Assembly (NCBI GenBank): GCA_035632095.1
Contig: DASQHM010000050.1
Location: 1 to 10,188 of the forward strand
Length of the DNA: 10,188 nt
Direction: 5' to 3'
Source: DASQHM01 sp035632095
Lineage (GTDB): Bacteria; Pseudomonadota; Alphaproteobacteria; Ferrovibrionales; Ferrovibrionaceae
Shown here: positions 5,612-10,188 of the stretch, piece by piece
How the letters are laid out: each line of letters begins with the position of its first letter
Numbering within the stretch: the stretch's first letter is position 1
The notes under the pieces: model-generated
What the model was told of the DNA's origin: nothing
Seen by the model: only the letters and a program-made list of their open reading frames with translations
The model's database searches: none
Made by a program: the position numbers and the translations under genes

Positions 5612-7486
5612 ATGAGCGCGCCCGAGCATAGCCAGTTCGATCTGCTGCGGAGCCGCCGCCTGCTGCCGCTGTTCCTGACCCAGTTCCTCGGCGCCTGCAA
5701 CGACAACGTGTTCAAGAACGCGTTCGTCATCATGCTGGCGGTCCGGACCGCGGATTCGAGCCTGCTGGTCAATCTCTGCGCCGCGATCTTCGTGCTGCCG
5801 TTCTTTCTGTTCTCCGCCACCGCCGGCCAGATCGCCGAACGCTTCGAGAAGGCGCGGCTGATCCGCATCATCAAACTGGCGGAAATCGCCATCATGGCGA
5901 TCGGCGCCTATGGTTTCGTCAGCGACAGCACGCCGCTGCTCTACGTATCGCTGTTCAGCATGGGCGTGCATTCGACGTTTTTCGGGCCGATCAAGTATTC
6001 CATCCTGCCGCAGCACCTGCGGCCTGAGGAATTGGTCGGCGGCAACGGCCTGGTCGAGATGGGCACATTCATCGCCATCCTGCTCGGCACCATCGCCGGC
6101 GCCGTGCTGATCAGCCTGCCCGGCGGGGCCGGGCTTGCAGCGACCGCCGTATTGCTGCTGGCGATCCTCGGCTGGCTGGCGAGCCGCGCCATTCCGGCGG
6201 CGCCGGCAGCGGCGCCGGCCTTGCGCATCAACTGGAACATCGCCACGGAGACCTTGCAGATCATCGGCATCGCGCGCGAGCGGCGCGCTGTGTATCTGTC
6301 GATCCTCGGCTGTTCCTGGTTTTGGATGCTGGGTGCCGCCTACATCACCCAGCTGCCGAACTACGCCACCACCACGCTCGGCGGCAACGAGCAGGTGATC
6401 ACCCTGCTTCTCGCCACTTTCTCCGTCGGCGTCGGCCTCGGCTCGCTGCTCTGCGAGCGGCTTTCCGGCCACAAGGTGGAGCTCGGCCTGGTGCCGTTCG
6501 GCTCCATCGGGCTCAGCCTGTTCGGCATCGACCTCTACTTCGCCGCCAACAACGTGGTCGACGCGGGCGGATTGCGCGGGCCCCTGGCTTTTCTGCTCGA
6601 TCCGCGCGACTGGCGGGTGCTGATGGACCTGCTGCTGCTCGGCACCTTCGGCGGGTTCTACATCGTGCCGCTCTACGCCATCATCCAGAGCCGGAGCGCG
6701 CCCGACAAACGCTCGCGCGTGCTCGCCGCCAACAACATCCTGAACGCCCTGTTCATGGTGGCGGCGGCCGGTCTCGCGGTGCTCCTGCTGCGCGTCGCCG
6801 GCCTCAGCATTCCGCACATGTTCCTGGTCTTCGCCGGGCTGAACGCCTTGGTGGCGGCCTACATCTACACGCTGCTGCCCGAGTTCCTGATGCGCTTTCT
6901 TGTCTGGCTGCTCACCAGCACCATCTACAGCATCAAGCGCGTCGATCTCGACCGCATCCCCGACGAAGGCGCCGCCGTCGTCGTCTGCAACCATGTGAGC
7001 TACGTGGACGCCCTGATCATCGCCGGATCGTGCCGGCGGCCCATTCGCTTCGTGGTCGACGCGCCGATCTATCGCATGCCGGTGCTGAACTTCATCTTCC
7101 GCACCGCCGGCGCCATTCCCATCGCCTCGCAGAAGCGCGAGCCGGAGACCTTCGAGAACGCGTTCCGCCGCATCGCCGCGTATCTCCGCGACGGCGAGGT
7201 GGTCTGCATCTTCCCCGAGGGCATGCTGACCCGCGACGGCAACATGAACGCCTTTCGCGCCGGCATCGAGCGCATCATTTCCGAGAACGCCGTGCCGGTG
7301 ATCCCCATGGCGCTGCGCGGCCTTTGGGGCAGCCTGTTTTCCTATGCGGAAACGCGCTTCCGGCAATTTCCGCAGAACCTGCGCCGCTCGGTCGAGCTGC
7401 TGTGCGGCGAGCCGATGCCGGCCGTCCTCGTCAATGCCGCCGATCTCGAATCCCGCGTCAAGGCCTTGCGCGGCGGCTGGGCGTAG
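5612..7486 (+). CDS. LplT-like lysophospholipid flippase (MFS) fused to PlsC-type acyltransferase
   Basis: A 624-aa two-domain inner-membrane protein. Residues about 15-425 form an MFS domain with around 12 membrane segments. It has the LplT hallmark QFLGACNDNVFKNAF (24-38) and HSTFFGPIKYSILPQHL (120-136), as in transporters that flip lysophospholipids inward. Residues about 430-620 form a PlsC/LPLAT domain with the catalytic H-x4-D motif in CNHVSYVDAL (H461, D466), the FPEG box (534-537) and the VPVIPMALRG motif (561-570). Together they would bring lysophospholipid across the inner membrane and reacylate it. Many alphaproteobacterial homologues carry a third acyl-ACP synthetase (Aas, AMP-binding) domain; here the protein stops right after PlsC, and no such domain is encoded in the 232 bp that follow. 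ATG 5612 fits the family N-terminus although its SD is weak. Confidence 0.92.
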   Translation: MSAPEHSQFDLLRSRRLLPLFLTQFLGACNDNVFKNAFVIMLAVRTADSSLLVNLCAAIFVLPFFLFSATAGQIAERFEKARLIRIIKLAEIAIMAIGAYGFVSDSTPLLYVSLFSMGVHSTFFGPIKYSILPQHLRPEELVGGNGLVEMGTFIAILLGTIAGAVLISLPGGAGLAATAVLLLAILGWLASRAIPAAPAAAPALRINWNIATETLQIIGIARERRAVYLSILGCSWFWMLGAAYITQLPNYATTTLGGNEQVITLLLATFSVGVGLGSLLCERLSGHKVELGLVPFGSIGLSLFGIDLYFAANNVVDAGGLRGPLAFLLDPRDWRVLMDLLLLGTFGGFYIVPLYAIIQSRSAPDKRSRVLAANNILNALFMVAAAGLAVLLLRVAGLSIPHMFLVFAGLNALVAAYIYTLLPEFLMRFLVWLLTSTIYSIKRVDLDRIPDEGAAVVVCNHVSYVDALIIAGSCRRPIRFVVDAPIYRMPVLNFIFRTAGAIPIASQKREPETFENAFRRIAAYLRDGEVVCIFPEGMLTRDGNMNAFRAGIERIISENAVPVIPMALRGLWGSLFSYAETRFRQFPQNLRRSVELLCGEPMPAVLVNAADLESRVKALRGGWA

Positions 7487-7506
7487 GCCGGCGCGTCCTC
7501 GCCGGC
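7487..7506 (+). terminator. Weak hairpin after the LplT-PlsC stop codon
   Basis: GCCGGC at 7487-7492 can pair with the identical, self-complementary GCCGGC at 7501-7506 across an 8-nt loop, directly after the stop codon. No T-run follows, so it is at most a partial terminator. Downstream sequence up to the CtrA-like box is GC-rich and I see no gene in it. Confidence 0.25.
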
Positions 7507-7596
7507 GGCGGCTCTCGGCGGCAACTCAGGCCGTGTCGGAATCGGAACCGTCGCAAGTCGCGCGCGTCGGCTCGCCACCACACTCCGGCCAATCTG

Positions 7597-7612
7597 TTAA
7601 CACGCTGTTAAC
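7597..7612. promoter_or_regulatory. CtrA-type binding site (TTAA-N7-TTAAC) upstream of the adenylate cyclase
   Basis: TTAACACGCTGTTAAC matches the alphaproteobacterial CtrA consensus TTAA-N7-TTAAC without a mismatch. Each half is part of an 8-nt direct repeat CTGTTAAC (7594-7601 and 7605-7612) spaced 11 bp apart, about one helical turn, and each GTTAAC is itself palindromic, so the site reads as a match on both strands. It lies about 107 bp before the chosen cyclase start and is the only AT-rich patch in the intergenic region. This suggests that the cell-cycle regulator CtrA controls cyclase expression. Whether it activates or represses depends on the transcription start, which I cannot place. 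Confidence 0.6.
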
Positions 7613-7718
7613 TGTTCTGGGCCGCGCGTAGGGCCGCATGCGGCGGTTAATCCTTCCACAACCCGATCGGTGAATAGTGTTCGGGCCTTTCGGGGGAGGC
7701 GATCTTGCCGACGGACAC

Positions 7719-9647
7719 ATGCGCCGTCCGCTTCTCCATAGCCTCGCGGTGCGGCGCCCGATGATGCCCTCTCTGGAAAACGACTTCGGCACTCTAGCGG
7801 CGGAACCGACCGGGGCGGTCGAGCTCGCCGCCGTCGTTCCGGCTCGGCGCGGCGGGCGAGCCTTGCGAATTCCGCTGGTCGCGGCGCTCCTCGTGCTGGT
7901 CTCGGCCATCGCCCTGCCGCTCATGGTCGTGCTTTACGTGAGCGCGGCGGCGGTGCAGCAGAACGCTCTCGATCTGCTTCGGCAAAGCACCGAGGGTTTC
8001 CTGCGCGTCGCCGGAACCCGGGTCGACCTGCACCTGCGCCCGGTGACGGAGCAGTCGAGCTACATCACCTCGCTCATCGAATCGGGCCGGATCGATCCGG
8101 CCGATCAGGATGACTTCGGCAAGTTTCTCATCGGCGCGCAAGCGGCCTTGCCGCAAGTCCACGACCTGGCGTTCCTCTACGCCGACTATCACCTGCTCCG
8201 GGTCAACCGCGAACGGCACAGTGTCGTGCTGCGCGACTGGACCGGCGATGCCGATGCGCGCGCCATCGTCGAGGAAGCTTCGGCCAGCGCCAAGCCCTAT
8301 TGGGGCGAGTTCTTCTACGTACCGGCCAGCGGCGCGACGCTGCTCAACTATCGCACGCCGGTGCGGCGGAACGGGCAGTTCCTCGGCGTACTTATCGCGG
8401 CGGTCTCGGTGGCGACGCTGTCGGATTTCCTCTCCCACGCCGCGACGCGCTATGCCGATCACGCCTATATCCTCGACGGTGCCGACTTGGTCGTCGCCCA
8501 TGCGAACCTGGTCAACGGCACGAGCGGCCTTTCCCGCGCCCAACCACTGCCCACGTTGCGACAGGTCGGCGACCCGGTGCTGGCGCAGATATGGAGCGGC
8601 ACGTCGAACAGCGGCATCGCCCTCGGTTTGGCGGCCGAGTTCGGCGGACGCGCGGTCACCATCGGCGAGGAGACCTACCTGTTCGTCCATCGCACAATTT
8701 CCGGCTACGGGCCCAGGCCCTGGATCGCGGGAACCTACGTGCCGCTGTCGTCCATCCGGCCGCAGTTGCAGCGCACCCGTTGGATCCTGGCGCTCGGCCT
8801 GCTGATCCTGCTGTCCGCAACCGCGGGCGTCACCCTTCTGTCCCACAGCCTGGCGCGGCCGGTCCGGCAATTCGCGCTTGCCTCCGAGGCGATCCGCCGC
8901 ATGGATTTCGCCAACGCGCCACTCGTCGCGCGAAGCATGTTCCGCGAGCTCGACGCGAGCGCGCGCGCGTTCAACGCCATGCTCACGGGCATGCGCGAGG
9001 CGGCGGCCTATCTGCCGCGGAACCTGGTCCGCCGGCTCATGACGCCGGACGCCGCGGCGGCGCCACTCAGCCAGGAGCGCACCGTCACGGTGCTGTTCAC
9101 CGACATCGGCCACTTCACCACCATGGCGGAGGGCTTGCCGCCCGCGGAGGTCGCGGCGTTCCTGAACGCGCACTTCAGCCTGCTCGCCGGCTGTATCGAC
9201 GCGGAGGGCGGCGTCATCGACAAGTTCATCGGCGACAGCGTAATGGCGTTCTGGGGCGGACTTGAGCCTGATCCGCGCCACGCCGAGCGCGCGCTCGGCG
9301 CCGCGCTGCGCATCGCCGCCACGATCCGCACCGACAACGAGCGGCGACGCAAACTCGGTCTCGACCCGGTCCACCTGCGCATCGGCCTGCACAGCGGCCA
9401 GGCGACGGCCGGCAACATCGGCGCGCCCGGCCGGGTCAACTTCACGCTCGTTGGAGACACGGTCAACGTGGCGCAAAAGGTCGAGACCCTCGGCCGCACC
9501 GTGGGCTCGGACGAGGACGACGTGACGATCCTGCTCAGCGACGCCACGAACAGCCTGCTCGGCGAGGGGCTCGAAGCCTTCTCGCTCGGCCATCACCTGG
9601 TCAGCGGGCGCGCAAGTTCCATCGAGATCTTCCGGATCGTGGTGTAG
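7719..9647 (+). CDS. Membrane-bound class III adenylate cyclase, Cache-HAMP-cyclase architecture
   Basis: The 642-aa protein probably makes cAMP from ATP in response to an extracytoplasmic ligand. A cytoplasmic N-tail is followed by TM1 (about 51-76), a periplasmic Cache-like sensor (about 81-351, with FLYADYHLLRVN and WGEFFYVPASGATLLNYRTPV), TM2 (355-375), HAMP (376-426) and the cyclase domain (about 435-640). Metal-binding aspartates are D462 (VLFTDIGHFT) and D506 (KFIGDSVMAFWG). The purine-specifying pair K502 and T576 (NFTLVGDTVN) is the adenine type of class IIIb. The transition-state Asn is N583, but the usual Arg four residues later is Lys587 (NVAQK), an odd replacement. The start is uncertain: ATG 7719 is chosen, though GTG 7677 (14 residues longer) and ATG 7761 remain possible, and a GGAGG (7695-7699) sits 19 nt before the ATG. 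A CtrA-type site lies upstream. Confidence 0.88.
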   Translation: MRRPLLHSLAVRRPMMPSLENDFGTLAAEPTGAVELAAVVPARRGGRALRIPLVAALLVLVSAIALPLMVVLYVSAAAVQQNALDLLRQSTEGFLRVAGTRVDLHLRPVTEQSSYITSLIESGRIDPADQDDFGKFLIGAQAALPQVHDLAFLYADYHLLRVNRERHSVVLRDWTGDADARAIVEEASASAKPYWGEFFYVPASGATLLNYRTPVRRNGQFLGVLIAAVSVATLSDFLSHAATRYADHAYILDGADLVVAHANLVNGTSGLSRAQPLPTLRQVGDPVLAQIWSGTSNSGIALGLAAEFGGRAVTIGEETYLFVHRTISGYGPRPWIAGTYVPLSSIRPQLQRTRWILALGLLILLSATAGVTLLSHSLARPVRQFALASEAIRRMDFANAPLVARSMFRELDASARAFNAMLTGMREAAAYLPRNLVRRLMTPDAAAAPLSQERTVTVLFTDIGHFTTMAEGLPPAEVAAFLNAHFSLLAGCIDAEGGVIDKFIGDSVMAFWGGLEPDPRHAERALGAALRIAATIRTDNERRRKLGLDPVHLRIGLHSGQATAGNIGAPGRVNFTLVGDTVNVAQKVETLGRTVGSDEDDVTILLSDATNSLLGEGLEAFSLGHHLVSGRASSIEIFRIVV

Positions 9648-9661
9648 GCGCCTGCCGCCGC

Positions 9662-10188
9662 CTATCCCTTCCACCCGGCTTTCGCCAGGCCTTCGTTGAA
9701 GACCGCCGCGTCCGCCGGGTTGCGGAACGGATAGGTCGCCGACACGTAAGCGGCGGAGAAGCTCGGCTGGAGCTTGCGCAAATGCGCGAGCGCCGCGCGT
9801 GCTTCGTCAAGGCGGTCGAGATGCGCCAGGGCCACGACCTTGCGCTGCCAGGCGCGCACGTTGCCCGCCTGCACGCCCAAGCTCCGCTCGAGGAAACCGA
9901 GACCGGCCTCCGGTTCGCCGAGCAGAATCTTGGCAAGGCCGAGATCCGCCAAACTCACCGGCAAGAACGCGAAGCGCGGGTCGATATCCAGAATGGCCGC
10001 GAGTTTCGGCACCGCCGCCGCCGACTGGCCGTCGAAAGTCAAGGCGCAGGCGAGGAAATGATAAGCGATTGAGGCGCTGGGATTGAGGGCAAGCGCCAGT
10101 TCCTCTTCTTCAATTGCCTTGCCGTAGGCGCGGCGCACCCAGAGCGTGGCGATGCCGAGCAACGCATGCGCCAGCCAATCGCTGTCGT
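9662..10188 (-). CDS. C-terminal TPR region of a larger protein (TPR-type class III cyclase or TPR regulator), N-terminus outside window
   Basis: The minus-strand frame is open to the right edge: in-frame codons before the apparent TTG at 10162 read DSDWLAHA without a stop, so 174 C-terminal residues are seen and the true start lies beyond the window. The sequence is made of helical tetratricopeptide-like repeats, for example YGKAIEEEELALALNPSASIAYHFLACALTFDGQSAAAVPKL and NVRAWQRKVVALAHLDRLDEARAALAHLRKLQPSFS. It ends ATYPFRNPADAAVFNEGLAKAGWKG. This tail ('P-x-F-S ... PF-x-x-PAD ... EGL-x-KAG') is the ending I associate with alphaproteobacterial adenylate/guanylate cyclases that carry C-terminal TPRs; CadC-like winged-helix TPR proteins end similarly. 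No catalytic domain is visible, so the class is inference. It converges on the Cache-HAMP cyclase with a 14-bp gap. Confidence 0.75.
   Translation of the reverse strand, partial: DSDWLAHALLGIATLWVRRAYGKAIEEEELALALNPSASIAYHFLACALTFDGQSAAAVPKLAAILDIDPRFAFLPVSLADLGLAKILLGEPEAGLGFLERSLGVQAGNVRAWQRKVVALAHLDRLDEARAALAHLRKLQPSFSAAYVSATYPFRNPADAAVFNEGLAKAGWKG

Noticed and set aside
5601..5615. Four-codon mini-ORF (MRRP) whose TGA overlaps the LplT-PlsC ATG
   Set aside because: There is no ribosome binding site before it and such tiny overlaps are common by chance; not enough to call a leader peptide.
5558..7366. 602-codon open frame on the minus strand, opposite the LplT-PlsC gene
   Set aside because: Translation is low-complexity, rich in Asp/His/Gln/Arg/Gly with no domain, and mirrors the high-GC codon pattern of the plus-strand gene, whose product has clear MFS and PlsC motifs.
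7794..9674. 626-codon open frame on the minus strand, opposite the adenylate cyclase
   Set aside because: Its product is an Arg/Gly/Asp-rich shadow with no recognisable motif, while the plus strand encodes Cache, HAMP and cyclase signatures.
1..10188. tRNA/rRNA genes, CRISPR arrays, IS elements, att sites
   Set aside because: No cloverleaf-like, periodic-repeat or transposase-like sequence was seen on either strand when reading the intergenic stretches, none of which is over about 240 bp.

Overview
The window looks like chromosomal DNA of a GC-rich alphaproteobacterium, possibly Hyphomicrobiales/Rhodospirillales-like. The evidence is high GC, a textbook CtrA-type box (TTAA-N7-TTAAC) in an intergenic region, and a gene set typical of soil or aquatic alphaproteobacteria: a PQQ alcohol dehydrogenase, a family III CoA-transferase and class III cyclases. 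I see no mobile elements, RNA genes or CRISPR arrays. Genes are densely packed, in two divergent and two convergent pairs.

Left part (1-2917, all minus strand): a periplasmic oxidation module. In transcription order it has an uncharacterised secreted protein with a D-W-P-C motif (2276-2917), then, from what may be its own promoter, a type I (haem-free) PQQ-dependent alcohol dehydrogenase (384-2069), and last a sulfocyanin-like cupredoxin that runs off the left edge (1-298). The dehydrogenase carries the Asp-x-Asp active-site signature associated with lanthanide-dependent enzymes (XoxF/ExaF-like). No cytochrome c gene is visible beside it. The blue-copper-type protein occupies the place where a cytochrome partner would be expected, which makes this the most interesting part of the window.

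Middle (2918-5611): a 122-bp divergent promoter region with a perfect 8-bp dyad separates the left module from a small secreted two-cysteine protein (3040-3336). A 10-TM DMT/EamA permease follows 7 bp downstream (3344-4267). A CaiB/BaiF-type CoA-transferase (4278-5504, minus) is convergent with the permease.

Right part (5612-10188): an LplT-like MFS flippase fused to a PlsC-type lysophospholipid acyltransferase (5612-7486). A 232-bp gap with the CtrA box comes next, followed by a membrane adenylate cyclase of Cache-TM-HAMP-cyclase architecture (about 7719-9647). Convergent with it is the C-terminal TPR part of a protein that enters from the right edge (9662-10188) and resembles the tail of TPR-containing class III cyclases. 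This end therefore combines phospholipid repair with cAMP signalling that may be under cell-cycle control.
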